Below are positions 40,996 through 49,848 of a stretch of 64,000 nucleotides of DNA, in pieces. The stretch is from Paenibacillus ehimensis NBRC 15659 (GTDB lineage: Bacteria; Bacillota; Bacilli; Paenibacillales; NBRC-103111), in the NCBI RefSeq assembly GCF_004000785.1, contig NZ_BILX01000001.1:124001-188000 (forward strand), given 5' to 3'. Below the pieces are notes generated by a model, which ran no database searches, was not told the DNA's origin, and saw only the letters and a list, made by a program, of their open reading frames with translations. Each line of letters opens with the position of its first letter. Position 1 is the stretch's first letter. Made by a program: the position numbers and the translations under genes.

Positions 40996-41463
40996 TTATC
41001 CCTTGGGCCTTTTTCCTTCCAGCACCATCGCTACGGTTTTTCCGATCCGGCTGGCCCGCGTTTCCGGCCGCTTGGCCGACTCGATCCAGTCCACGAACTC
41101 TTTCCGGTGCGAATACGCCAGCTGGTCGAATCGGGCCGCGGCTTCCGCCGTTTGGCGCAGAGCGTCGGCCAGATCTCCGGGCACCCCGACGGTCCGCTCT
41201 TCCGTGTCCGGCTCCATCGTGACCTGCACCGTATCGCCTGGCGCGACCCCGGCCTCATCGCGGATCGCTTTGCCTACGACCATGTAGTGGGTGCCGTTGC
41301 CATGCGGCATCGCGGAGCTTCGGTACGGCACGCCATTGACCGTTCCTTTTACCTTGACTTGTCCTTTGCTGCCGAAGACGGCTTCCACGGAAAAGGGCAG
41401 CGTGAAGTACGTCCACGTCCCCGTCCCTTCGGGCCGGTGCAGCACCGCTTCGAACCGCTGCAT
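40996..41463 (-). CDS. DUF1905 / YdeI-OmpD-associated domain protein
   Basis: 155 residues. N-terminal DUF1905 beta-barrel: WTYFTLPFSVEAVFGSKGQVKVKGTVNGVPYRSSAMPHGNGTHYMVVGKAIRDEAG, followed by a C-terminal YdeI-type helix pair (SHRKEFVDWIESAKRPETRASRIGKTV). Family function is unknown. ATG 41463 follows aaaggag. A much longer frame in the same phase runs back through the MFS gene but is a GC-rich shadow. Confidence 0.87.
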   Translation of the reverse strand: MQRFEAVLHRPEGTGTWTYFTLPFSVEAVFGSKGQVKVKGTVNGVPYRSSAMPHGNGTHYMVVGKAIRDEAGVAPGDTVQVTMEPDTEERTVGVPGDLADALRQTAEAAARFDQLAYSHRKEFVDWIESAKRPETRASRIGKTVAMVLEGKRPKG

Positions 41464-41498
41464 CTCGATTCGCTCCTTTGTTGTCCTTTTGCCGCACA

Positions 41499-42710
41499 TT
41501 ATAGCATACGCGGTCTGCGATGAAAAATGAGCCAGGCTGCGGCGGTGAGCGCCATCAGTGCGGCGCAGGCGAAGCCTACGCCTCCGGGGCCGAACGCGCC
41601 CAGCAGGACGAAGGAGGCCAGCGGACCGAGCGCGGCCCCGATATCGACGACGATCGTATACGTCGTCATGTACGCGACGGCGCGGCTGCCCGCGGCGGCG
41701 TCGGCGGCGAGCGTGTCCGAGAGCGTGGTGATGGCGGTATTCGCCAGCATCACCGCGAGCAGGACCGCAAGCCAGAGGCCGAAGGGCAGCGGCAGCGCCA
41801 GCAGCGCGAAGGCGGCAGCCGCCAGACCGAGCGCGGCGAGGTAAAGCGGCAGGCGGCCGCGGGGGCCGTCCGCCTGTCTCCCGAACCAGGGAGACAGGAA
41901 GGGCGACCAGCCCCAGCGCAGAGCCTGCAGAGCGCCGGCGGCGGAGGCTGCGCCGAGCGTGAAGCCCGCGAGCGTGAGCGTGCCGCGGTCCGGCAGGCGG
42001 GCGGCGATGAGCGGACTGAGGGCGGACATCAGCAAGCCGAAGAAGACGAGCGCGGTCGTGAAGCCGGACAGCAGCGGCAGGAGCGCTGCGGCAGCCAGCC
42101 GCGGCTGCCGCGGTACCGAAGCGTCTGAACGCGGCGGGGCGGACGGCGTGACGGTGGGCGGTACGAAGCGCCATGCGAACGGCAGGCCGGCCAGCGTGAC
42201 CGTGCCGAGCAGCAGCGCCACCGCGCGTACGCCGAGCAGGTCGGCGAGCAGGCCGCCGGCCAGCATCCCGACGAGGCTGCCGACGCCCATGATCCCGTTG
42301 TAGCGGCCGAGCAGCTGTCCGCGCTGTTCGCCGCTGCCGCTGGCCTCCAGCACCGTCAGGTAGCCGCCGATGCGCAGCATCGACCAGGCTGCGCCCCATA
42401 AGGCCCGTGCCGCAAGCAGCGGCGCGAAGCCGCTGAAGAAGCCGAACGCCAGCGTCGTGGCGCAGGCCAGAGCGACGGCGGCAAGCACGCCGGTTCGCTT
42501 CGGCAGCCGGCTGTACAGCCAGCCGATCAGCGGCCCGAGCGGCAGACGGACGAAGCGGTTGACCGACAGCAGAACTCCGACCTGCCAGAGGGCGTCCAAG
42601 CCGTAATGCTGCCAGTACACCGCAAGCACGATATAGAGCATGGAATCGCCGAGCAGGCAGACTGCGGTCACCCAAGCGATCGCGCGGACGGACGGCTCCT
42701 GTGCTTTCAT
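41499..42710 (-). CDS. MFS transporter next to an SgrR-like regulator
   Basis: 403 residues, 12 predicted helices rich in Ala and Leu. Loop 2-3 signature PLIGWLYSRLPKRTG and second-half loop SPWFGRQADGPRGRLP. The middle loop (PPTVTPSAPPRSDASVPRQPR) is long and Pro/Ser-rich. Divergent from an SgrR-like gene, an arrangement that recalls sgrR beside the sugar exporter setA in E. coli, so sugar or sugar-phosphate efflux is one guess. ATG 42710 follows aaaggggc. Confidence 0.85.
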   Translation of the reverse strand: MKAQEPSVRAIAWVTAVCLLGDSMLYIVLAVYWQHYGLDALWQVGVLLSVNRFVRLPLGPLIGWLYSRLPKRTGVLAAVALACATTLAFGFFSGFAPLLAARALWGAAWSMLRIGGYLTVLEASGSGEQRGQLLGRYNGIMGVGSLVGMLAGGLLADLLGVRAVALLLGTVTLAGLPFAWRFVPPTVTPSAPPRSDASVPRQPRLAAAALLPLLSGFTTALVFFGLLMSALSPLIAARLPDRGTLTLAGFTLGAASAAGALQALRWGWSPFLSPWFGRQADGPRGRLPLYLAALGLAAAAFALLALPLPFGLWLAVLLAVMLANTAITTLSDTLAADAAAGSRAVAYMTTYTIVVDIGAALGPLASFVLLGAFGPGGVGFACAALMALTAAAWLIFHRRPRML

Positions 42711-42759
42711 GCAAACAGCCCCTTTTTTGTGCGTTGACGTAGCTCTAATTGTAAATGGA

Positions 42760-42807
42760 AAAAGGGGAATAAAAAGTGTAAACTGGGAGCAAATCATTTC
42801 CCCTTTT
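42760..42807. promoter_or_regulatory. Inverted repeat between MFS and SgrR-like genes
   Basis: aaaaggggaa (42760-42769) and ttcccctttt (42798-42807), perfect 10 bp arms 28 bp apart, in the 141 bp divergent gap. Candidate binding site for the SgrR-like protein. Confidence 0.4.
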
Positions 42808-42851
42808 GGTTCGTAGATACACTATGAAATGGAAGAAGGAGTCGGAGGGCG

Positions 42852-44789
42852 ATGCGGCTGGAGGAGCATTACTTGAAGCTGTACCGGGGGCTGCGCCCCC
42901 GGGGCTTGGATGGCGGAACGGAAGCGACGCTGGCGGAGCTGGCCGGAGTGCTTCACTGCACGGAGCGCAACGTGAAGCTGCTGCTTCGGGGGATGAAGGC
43001 GCGAGAGTGGATCAGGTGGGAACCGGGACGCGGTCGCGGCAACCGTTCGCGTCTGGAGCTACGGGCGGAGCCCGACAGGCTGCTGCTGGAGCAGGTGAAG
43101 GAGCGGCTGGCCCATGGACGGCTCCGCGAGGCTATGGCTTTGGCGGAGCTGGGCCCGGACACGCCGGACGGCCGCAGACAGCTCGCGGAGCTGCTGCAGG
43201 AGGCGTTCGGGTACCGCAGGGAACCGGCGCCGGACGAGAAAGCGGGACCCGTCGAGGTGCTCCGTTTCCCGTCCTACCGGCAGCTCGGCCCGTTGGACCC
43301 GGCCTATACGACGCGGCGTACGGAGCTGCATATGATCAGGCAGTTGTTCGATACGTTGGTAAGGTGTGACCGGGGGACAGACCGCTTTTTGCCGGGGCTG
43401 GCTCATCACTGGGAGCGGGCGGCGGACGAGGAAAGCCGCGAGCGCTGGATATTCGCGCTTCAAAAGCATGTGCGCTTCCATAACGGAAAACCGTTGACGG
43501 CCCGGGATGCCGCCTACACCTTGGAGCGGCTTCGCGGCACCGCCGGTCAGCCGCAGTCGCCCTATGCGCCGTTGTACGAAGGGCTCGAAGCCGTCGCGGC
43601 CTTGGACGAATTCCGTCTGGAAATCCGGCTTCGAAAGCCGCTCGGCTTTTTGCTCGGGCTGCTTGCCTCTCCGGCGGCCTCCATCGTTCCGGCCGGGCTG
43701 ACGGCGGATTTTGCTTTCCGGCCTGTCGGCACGGGACCGTTCCGCTTGGCGGAACGGGAGAGCCGGTTCCTTGCGCTTGAGGCATTTGCGGATTATTACA
43801 AGCGTAGGGCGCATTTGGACCGCGTGGAGATGTGGTGCTTGCCATCCGCTTACGACGGCAATGAAGCTTCGGAGGCCGAGGACGAAGCCGAGCTGGGCGG
43901 ATTGAACTTCCGCCACTTCCGTCCTAACCGCGAAAGCGGAGAGAGCCGATTGCAGGAGCACTGGCTGGAGGAAACGAACATCGACCGGGGCTGTAAGTTT
44001 ATCGTACTGAATTGGCGTGGCGGCCCCGCCTCGCCTTGGGCGGACGCCGGACTGCGGGAGCTGCTGGCCGCCGTGCTGCGAAGCGGTTCGGTCCAGTTAG
44101 AGCTGGACGGCAACCGGGGTCCGTTGGCAAACCGGTTTATCCGGGACTTGGAGGGAAGCGCCGACGCCACAGCTTCGCCTCATGCACCAGACCGTAAGGA
44201 TGGCCAGAGCAGCGGCCTTCATGCCACATCTCGTCATGCCTACGGAACCCCGGCGTGCAGGCGCGAACTGACGCTGCGGCTCGTCACGTACGCCGGAGCG
44301 GGCCACGAGCGGGATGCGGCGTGGCTGCAGCGGGCGCTCGCTCCGCACGGCGTTCGCCTGGAGCTTTCGTTTGTGCCGTACGAGGCTTTGTTCGAGGAAG
44401 AAACGCTCGCTGCGGCGGATTTGTATCTGCTGGAGCAGCCGGTGCAAGAGGATGCGGAGTGGACGCTGCTCGCCCTGCTGGCAAACGCAAACAGCCCCGT
44501 AAGGCGCTGCTTGCCTCCGGAGCTGAGTGAATGGGCCGGTCGTCTGTGCGCCGAGCTTCCCGGGGAGCCTTCCCGCACTCGCCGGTTAGAGCTGCTCGGC
44601 CGGCTGGAAGAAGCGCTCCTGCGGGAGCGAGCCGTCGTCCTGTGGTACCGCTGGCAGCAGTCCGCCTTGTACCCGCCAGGACTGCGGGACGTCTCGATCA
44701 GCTCGCTCGGCTGGGTCGATTACCGCAAGCTGTGGTTCGACGGCCGCCATGAAGACGGAGGAAGCGGGACGCCGAGCTTTCGTCGCTAA
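42852..44789 (+). CDS. SgrR-like transcriptional regulator (HTH + solute-binding domain)
   Basis: 645 residues. Residues ~1-100 are an SgrR_N winged-helix domain (LAELAGVLHCTERNVKLLLRGMKAREWIRWEPGRGRGNRS). From ~130 on it is a type 5 (oligopeptide) solute-binding domain: FPSYRQLGPLDPAYTTRRTELHMIRQLFDTLV and KHVRFHNGKPLTARDAAYTLERLR. The binding domain is cytosolic here and senses a small ligand. It lacks a signal peptide. E. coli SgrR responds to glucose-phosphate stress; the ligand here is unknown. The divergent MFS gene is the likely target. Confidence 0.88.
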   Translation: MRLEEHYLKLYRGLRPRGLDGGTEATLAELAGVLHCTERNVKLLLRGMKAREWIRWEPGRGRGNRSRLELRAEPDRLLLEQVKERLAHGRLREAMALAELGPDTPDGRRQLAELLQEAFGYRREPAPDEKAGPVEVLRFPSYRQLGPLDPAYTTRRTELHMIRQLFDTLVRCDRGTDRFLPGLAHHWERAADEESRERWIFALQKHVRFHNGKPLTARDAAYTLERLRGTAGQPQSPYAPLYEGLEAVAALDEFRLEIRLRKPLGFLLGLLASPAASIVPAGLTADFAFRPVGTGPFRLAERESRFLALEAFADYYKRRAHLDRVEMWCLPSAYDGNEASEAEDEAELGGLNFRHFRPNRESGESRLQEHWLEETNIDRGCKFIVLNWRGGPASPWADAGLRELLAAVLRSGSVQLELDGNRGPLANRFIRDLEGSADATASPHAPDRKDGQSSGLHATSRHAYGTPACRRELTLRLVTYAGAGHERDAAWLQRALAPHGVRLELSFVPYEALFEEETLAAADLYLLEQPVQEDAEWTLLALLANANSPVRRCLPPELSEWAGRLCAELPGEPSRTRRLELLGRLEEALLRERAVVLWYRWQQSALYPPGLRDVSISSLGWVDYRKLWFDGRHEDGGSGTPSFRR

Positions 44790-44800
44790 ACTAACCTGCC

Positions 44801-45670
44801 TTATTCCCCGCTTCCAAAAGAAGGAAGTTTCGCCTTCACGGCGCGGCGCATGATCGTGCGGTGCAGCTTTTCCGGCGTAATGCTCGGATTCCCGGCATTG
44901 ATGCGCGGAATTTGCATGACGTCGTCCTTTCGCGTCACCATGCCGCTTTTTACCGTAAAAGCGTAGCGAATGCCGGCCTGCCCGACCAGTTCCGATGCCT
45001 GCCGGTCGTACATGCCGTACGGGTAGGCGTACATATCCACGTCCTGCAGATGAAGGGCATGGAGCCGGCTTACGCAAGCCCGGGTATCCTTCAGAATCCG
45101 CTCGCCGTATTCGGCCACCGTTTCAATTCGGCCTTCCGTATGCAGCAGGCTGGTGAGCAGCGGATTGCCGTCCACTTTTTGATGCAGATCGTGCGAATGA
45201 CATTGAAAATCGATAAAGTCCGTTTCCGAGGCCATTTGCCGGATTTGCTCCTCGGACAAAGCGGTTAAGGTAGGCGCCTTCGGATCGGCCAAATCCTTGG
45301 TCACGACAAAGTTGACCGCAGGTATGCCAAGCTCCTTGAGAATCGGGTATCCGTGCGTATAGAAGCTTTCGTAGCCATCGTCAAACGTAACGAGCACCGA
45401 TTGCCGGGGCACCTCCTTGCCGTTCATGAAATCGCGGAATTCCGATACCGTCAGGAACTTATAGCCTTTTTCCTTCAAGTAGCTCATTTGCTTGCGGAAC
45501 AGCTCCGGTGTGATCGTGACGTTGCTCCGATCCGTATCGTCCAAATGATGATAGGCCAGCACCGCGACCTGGTCCGCATACGGATAGCTCCCCCATTGAT
45601 ACACCGAACCGGCGATAATCCCGACCGCGATGCAGCCCGCGAGCAAGCCTTTTGCCAACCTTCCAAACAT
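44801..45670 (-). CDS. Polysaccharide deacetylase (NodB domain), membrane-anchored or secreted
   Basis: 289 residues. One N-terminal hydrophobic segment (LLAGCIAVGIIAGSVY) acts as signal or anchor. The NodB core is VLAYHHLDDTD, VLVTFDDGYESFYTHGYPILKELGIPAVNFVVT (metal Asp in TFDDGYES), FQCHSHDLHQKVDG (metal His pair) and AYPYGMYDRQASEL. It removes acetyl groups from cell-wall or exopolysaccharide amino sugars. It lies convergent to the SgrR-like gene and divergent from the nucleotidase gene. Confidence 0.9.
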   Translation of the reverse strand: MFGRLAKGLLAGCIAVGIIAGSVYQWGSYPYADQVAVLAYHHLDDTDRSNVTITPELFRKQMSYLKEKGYKFLTVSEFRDFMNGKEVPRQSVLVTFDDGYESFYTHGYPILKELGIPAVNFVVTKDLADPKAPTLTALSEEQIRQMASETDFIDFQCHSHDLHQKVDGNPLLTSLLHTEGRIETVAEYGERILKDTRACVSRLHALHLQDVDMYAYPYGMYDRQASELVGQAGIRYAFTVKSGMVTRKDDVMQIPRINAGNPSITPEKLHRTIMRRAVKAKLPSFGSGE

Positions 45671-45725
45671 GTGTTACGTTCCCCTTTTGCCAAAATTAAG
45701 CATTTTCATTGTATGATACCAGTTG

Positions 45726-45747
45726 AAAAAACACAATTGTGTTTTTT
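45726..45747. promoter_or_regulatory. Perfect 22 bp palindrome between divergent genes
   Basis: AAAAAACACAA / TTGTGTTTTTT, two perfect 11 bp halves without a loop. It could be an operator for the deacetylase gene or a weak bidirectional terminator. Confidence 0.45.
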
Positions 45748-45787
45748 ATACATGGCCGGGTCTGCTTCCCCCATCGAACCGTTTTAA

Positions 45788-45828
45788 TTTACGAAAAATT
45801 TACACAGGGCAGAATTTCCATTTATATA
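45788..45828 (+). promoter_or_regulatory. Candidate PhoP box and SigA promoter of the nucleotidase gene
   Basis: TTTACG-aaaaa-TTTACA (45788-45804) are two direct repeats with 5 nt spacing, like Bacillus Pho boxes (TTAACA-type repeats). The second repeat doubles as a -35 box with TATATA 18 nt downstream. Pho control of a secreted phosphatase is reasonable, but four repeats are usual and only two are seen. Confidence 0.4.
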
Positions 45829-45886
45829 TCTGTGCTAAACTAAAAGGGACATGCCAAACTGATTCGATTGGGAGGAGAAGCTTCGA

Positions 45887-47713
45887 ATGAAGGGTTGGAA
45901 AAAATGGATGTCCCCGGCGCTGGCCGCGCTCATGCTCGTATCGGCGGCAGCCCCGGCAGCGGCGGCGGAAACGTCGGCAGCGGACGCGGGCGGCAAGAAG
46001 GGCACGACGAAAATTACGCTTTTCCACACGAACGACACGCATTCCCGGGTGGACGAGAGCAAGGAAGGGATCGGCTTCGCCAAAATGGCCGCGCTCATCA
46101 AGGAGTACGCGAAAACGAACCCGAATTCGCTTGTGCTGGATGCCGGCGATACGTTCCACGGGCAAACGATTGCGAATCTGGTTCGCGGAGAAAGCATCGT
46201 GAACATCATGAATGCCGCAGGATACAACGCCATGGCCGCGGGCAACCACGATTTCAACTACGGCTACGAGCGGCTTGTGGAGCTGGCGGGCAAAGCGAAA
46301 TTTCCGGTGCTGAGCGCCAATACGAAAAAAGCGGACGGCACCCGCATTTTGAACCCTTACGTGATCAAGGAAGTGGACGGCATCAAGCTGGGCATTTTCG
46401 GCTTGACGACGCCTGAAACCGCTTATAAAACGCATCCGAACAACGTCGCGGGCCTCACGTTCACGGACCCTGCCGTCGAGGCGAAGGCGATTGTAGGAGA
46501 GCTGAAAGGCAAAGTCGACGCGATTATTGCGCTGACGCATCTCGGCGTCGACAAGTCCAGCATCGACACGAGCATCAAGGTGGCCGAGCAGGTGCCGGAC
46601 ATCGACGTCATCATCGACGGACATAGCCATACGAAGCTGGATACGGGCATGAAGGTCGGCAACGTGCTGATCGCCCAGACCGGTGAGTATCTTAAGCAAT
46701 TCGGTCGCGTCGACCTGACGTTCGAGAACGGGAAGCTGAAGGACAAGGTGTCCAGCCTGATCACGAAAAAAGCCGCCGACGAGGACAAGACGCCGGGCGA
46801 CCCGGCCGTTCTGGAGATTATTCATTCCGTGAAAAAAGAGCAGGAGAAAGTGCTGCAGCAAAAAGTGGGCTCCACCTCCGTCAAGCTCGTCGGGGACCGC
46901 GAAGTCGTGCGCAAGGGCGAGTCGAATCTCGGCAACCTGATCGCCGACGCGATGATCGACGAGACGGGCGCCGACGTCGCCATCACGAACGGCGGCGGCA
47001 TCCGCGATTCGATCGCCGCAGGCCCGATTACGAAGGGGCAGGTCATCACCGTACTGCCGTTCGGCAACTACATTCAGACGAAAAAAGTGAAGGGCTCCGA
47101 CATCGTAGCCGCCTTGGAGCACGGCGTATCCGCTTATCCGGACCCGCTCGGCGGCTTCCCGCAGGTCGGCGGCATTACCTTCGAGCTCGATCCTGCGCAG
47201 CCGAAAGGCCAACGGGTATCCGGGGTCAAAGTGAAAGGCCAGCCGATTGACCCGGACAAAATGTATCTGCTCGCGACGAACGACTTTATGGCTGCAGGCG
47301 GAGATGATTACAAGATGTTCAAGGACTACCCGCTCGCGGGCGACTATTCTTCGCTGGAGGAATCGCTGATCAAGTACTTCCAGAAGAAGGGCGAAGTGAA
47401 CCCGCAGGTCGAAGGCCGCATCGCGGTCAAAAAGGCATCCGGCACGGTAACGCCACCGGCGCCTCCTGCGCCAACGGTACCGGCCGTTCCTACACCGACG
47501 ACGCCAGCACCGGCACCGGAAGCTGCAAAGCCTGCTCCGGCGGCTCCAGCGGCGACGGACGGCGGGGTGTACATCGTGAAGTCCGGCGATACGCTCTGGA
47601 AAATCGGCAAGAAGCACAACACCACGTGGCAGAAGCTGCAGGAGCTGAATCAGTTCAACGACCCGAACCTGATTTTCCCGGGGCAGAAGGTTAAGCTTCC
47701 TGCTGCCGGATAA
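45887..47713 (+). CDS. Secreted 5'-nucleotidase / cyclic phosphodiesterase with LysM domain
   Basis: 608 residues. Signal peptide to about residue 27 (AAAPAAAAETSA). Metallophosphatase domain with FHTNDTHSRVD, LDAGDTFHGQ, AAGNHDFNYG and IDGHSHTKLD as the two-metal site. C-terminal nucleotidase domain with ITNGGGIRDSIAAGPITKGQV, VLPFGNY and ATNDFMAAGGDDY for base stacking. A Pro/Ala/Thr linker leads to a LysM repeat (YIVKSGDTLWKIGKKHNTTWQKLQELN ... PGQKVKLP) that binds peptidoglycan. It frees phosphate from extracellular nucleotides at the cell wall. Confidence 0.93.
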   Translation: MKGWKKWMSPALAALMLVSAAAPAAAAETSAADAGGKKGTTKITLFHTNDTHSRVDESKEGIGFAKMAALIKEYAKTNPNSLVLDAGDTFHGQTIANLVRGESIVNIMNAAGYNAMAAGNHDFNYGYERLVELAGKAKFPVLSANTKKADGTRILNPYVIKEVDGIKLGIFGLTTPETAYKTHPNNVAGLTFTDPAVEAKAIVGELKGKVDAIIALTHLGVDKSSIDTSIKVAEQVPDIDVIIDGHSHTKLDTGMKVGNVLIAQTGEYLKQFGRVDLTFENGKLKDKVSSLITKKAADEDKTPGDPAVLEIIHSVKKEQEKVLQQKVGSTSVKLVGDREVVRKGESNLGNLIADAMIDETGADVAITNGGGIRDSIAAGPITKGQVITVLPFGNYIQTKKVKGSDIVAALEHGVSAYPDPLGGFPQVGGITFELDPAQPKGQRVSGVKVKGQPIDPDKMYLLATNDFMAAGGDDYKMFKDYPLAGDYSSLEESLIKYFQKKGEVNPQVEGRIAVKKASGTVTPPAPPAPTVPAVPTPTTPAPAPEAAKPAPAAPAATDGGVYIVKSGDTLWKIGKKHNTTWQKLQELNQFNDPNLIFPGQKVKLPAAG

Positions 47714-47743
47714 GCGGCTTGCAGTTGGGACGGCAGCCGTACG

Positions 47744-47777
47744 AAAGCCCGACCGGGTTTGACCGGTCGGGCTTTTC
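47744..47777. terminator. Bidirectional terminator between nucleotidase and yhdH-like genes
   Basis: aaagcccgaccgg-gtttga-ccggtcgggcttt followed by tct t-rich sequence; perfect 13 bp stem shared by convergent genes. Confidence 0.85.
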
Positions 47778-47817
47778 TTTCTCGAAGAGAAGTTGTCGCT
47801 TCCCGCAGGCGGAGCGC

Positions 47818-48810
47818 TTACTTCAGCTTCACAATCACCTTCCCGCGGACGCCGCTTTGCAGGATATGCTGCAGAGCGTCCGGCAGCCCGTCGAGCGTCG
47901 TTTCCGCATGGACCATCGCTTCGAGCCGCGGCGGCTTCAGATCGGAAGCCATCCGTTCCCAGAGCCGCTGCCGGAGCGGGAGCGGGCAGTAGGCGGAATC
48001 GATGCCGAGCAGGTTCACGCCGCGAAGGATGAACGGGAATACGGCCGCCGTAAATTCGGCGCCGCCGGTCAGTCCGCTAAGCGCCACGGAGCCGCCGCGG
48101 CGAACGGCGCTAAGAATATGCGGCAGCGCAGCTCCGCCCACCGGATCGACGGCGCCCGCCCACCGTTCCTTGGTCAAGGGCTTGACCGTTTCCGGATACA
48201 GCTCTTCCCGGTTGAGGATCGAAGCGGCCCCCAGCCCGCGCAGGTAGTCATGCTCCTGCGCTTTTCCCGTGCTGGCCGTGACCTCGTACCCCAATGCCGC
48301 AAGCATCGAGACGGCGTGGCTTCCGACGCCGCCGGTCGCTCCGGCGACGAGCACGGGGCCGTTCCCGGGGCGCAAGCCGTTCTCTTCCATGCGGTGGACC
48401 GACAGCGCCGCCGTCAGTCCCGACGTTCCGAGAATCATCGCTTCGCGGTGGGACAATCCTTTTGGCAGGGGGATCACCCATGCGGCGGGAACCCTCGCAT
48501 ATTCGCTGAACCCGCCGGAATGCCCTACGCCGAGCTCATAGCTCGTCGCCAGCACCTCGTCGCCTTCGCGAAATCGCGGATCGCTCGAAGCGGCCACCGT
48601 CCCGGCGAGATCGATCCCCGGCACGATAGGATAGCTGCGGACCACCCGGCCCTTCGGACTGGCCGCCAAGCCGTCCTTGTAATTGACGCCGGAATAGGCG
48701 ACCCGAATGAGCACCTCGCCTTCCGACAAATCGTCCAAGCTGAGAGATTGTACGCCTACCGTAAACTGATTCTCCGTTTTGTCCACCACGAGTGCACGAA
48801 ATCGTTCCAT
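47818..48810 (-). CDS. YhdH/YhfP-type quinone oxidoreductase (acrylyl-CoA reductase family)
   Basis: 330 residues, MDR superfamily without zinc ligands. VAYSGVNYKDGLAASPKG, PGIDLAGTV, YELGVGHSGGFSEYARVPAAWV, AGATGGVGSHAVSMLAALGYEVTASTGK (NADPH-binding GxGxxG-type) and RRGGSVALSGLTGG are all YhdH-family signatures. E. coli AcuI of this family reduces acrylyl-CoA. Substrate here is unproven. It lies 26 bp after the LysR-type cidR-like gene on the same strand, so may be co-transcribed with it. Confidence 0.9.
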   Translation of the reverse strand: MERFRALVVDKTENQFTVGVQSLSLDDLSEGEVLIRVAYSGVNYKDGLAASPKGRVVRSYPIVPGIDLAGTVAASSDPRFREGDEVLATSYELGVGHSGGFSEYARVPAAWVIPLPKGLSHREAMILGTSGLTAALSVHRMEENGLRPGNGPVLVAGATGGVGSHAVSMLAALGYEVTASTGKAQEHDYLRGLGAASILNREELYPETVKPLTKERWAGAVDPVGGAALPHILSAVRRGGSVALSGLTGGAEFTAAVFPFILRGVNLLGIDSAYCPLPLRQRLWERMASDLKPPRLEAMVHAETTLDGLPDALQHILQSGVRGKVIVKLK

Positions 48811-48836
48811 AGTTACGTACCCCTTCCGAAATGGAT

Positions 48837-49739
48837 TTAAAGAGACGGCCTGCCTTGATTCGTCAAATGCGCCTTCGAGAAGCGGATCCACTCCCGCGCG
48901 GCAAACGACAGATAGCGGTCCTTCCGCCAAATCATGCCCAGATGCCATGGAATGGCCGGATCGGTCAGCTTGACCGTGGCGACGCGGTTCAGGTCGAGCA
49001 TGCCGCAGATGCTTTCCGGCAGCAGGGCGACGCCCATTCCTGCGGCGACCATTTCATAGATAAAATCCCACTGCGAGCTTTCGTACCAGATCCGGGGCCG
49101 GAAGCCGACGCCGTCGCAAGCCTCGATAATCCGCTCGTGCAGCGCGAAGTCTTCCCGGAACAAGATGAACGCCTCGTCCTGCAGCTCGGCCAGCCGGACT
49201 TCCTTTCTGCCCGCCAACGGGTGGGAAGGAGGGAGCACGGCCCGCAAGCGTTCGTTCACGAACGAGTACGATTCGAATACGCCCGCGTCCACCGGCAAAA
49301 GCACCACGCCGACGTCCAGCGAGCCGTCCTCCACCTTTTCCGCCAGCTTGACCGAGCCGTCCTCCTCCAGCTGGATCGTCAGCCCGGGATACGTGTCGCG
49401 AAACCGGCTCAGAATACCGGGGAAAAACCTCGCGCCCGCCATCGGAGGCAGTCCGATCCGGATATGCCCTTTTTTGAAATTCGTCAAATCGCCGAGCTGC
49501 AGCTCCAGATGCTTGAACGAACGGACGATATCCTGCGCCTGATCGGCAATAAGCTGGCCGGCGTCGGTCAGCTCCAGCGTTTTGCCCGAACGGACGAAGA
49601 GTGGAACGCCCAGCTCCTCTTCCAGATTTTTGACTGCCTTGCTGATGGTGGGCTGGGTAATGTGCAGCGCTTCCGCCGCTTTGGTAAAGCTGCTGCGGCG
49701 GATGATCTCCAGCACATATTCCAACTGCCGGATATCGAT
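48837..49739 (-). CDS. LysR-family regulator (CidR/YwbI-like), unusual start
   Basis: About 300 residues. N-terminal helix-turn-helix RQLEYVLEIIRRSSFTKAAEALHITQPTISKAVKNLEEELG, then an effector domain (IRIGLPPMAGARFFPGIL). Divergent from cidA-cidB as in B. subtilis ywbI, so it likely activates them, for example in response to acetate or overflow metabolism. The only canonical start in frame is ATG 49760, which has no ribosome binding site and whose codons overlap a perfect AAGGAGGT. That site lies 8 nt before ATC 49739, where relatives have ATG (protein then begins with DIRQLEY). Confidence 0.8.
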   Translation of the reverse strand: MDIRQLEYVLEIIRRSSFTKAAEALHITQPTISKAVKNLEEELGVPLFVRSGKTLELTDAGQLIADQAQDIVRSFKHLELQLGDLTNFKKGHIRIGLPPMAGARFFPGILSRFRDTYPGLTIQLEEDGSVKLAEKVEDGSLDVGVVLLPVDAGVFESYSFVNERLRAVLPPSHPLAGRKEVRLAELQDEAFILFREDFALHERIIEACDGVGFRPRIWYESSQWDFIYEMVAAGMGVALLPESICGMLDLNRVATVKLTDPAIPWHLGMIWRKDRYLSFAAREWIRFSKAHLTNQGRPSL

Positions 49740-49848
49740 GCCCGGGCACCTCCTTTGCATAGATGATTGGAATGAAAGAAATTCGATATATTCATTTTAC
49801 CTATGAAATAAAGGGGTGTAAACTTTGGATGGAAAGGAGCTGTGCAGA

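Noticed and set aside
40996-42714. 572-residue reverse frame covering the DUF1905 gene and the MFS gene
   Set aside because: Its N-terminal two thirds is an Arg/Ala-rich shadow of the MFS gene in another frame; the real gene starts at 41463.
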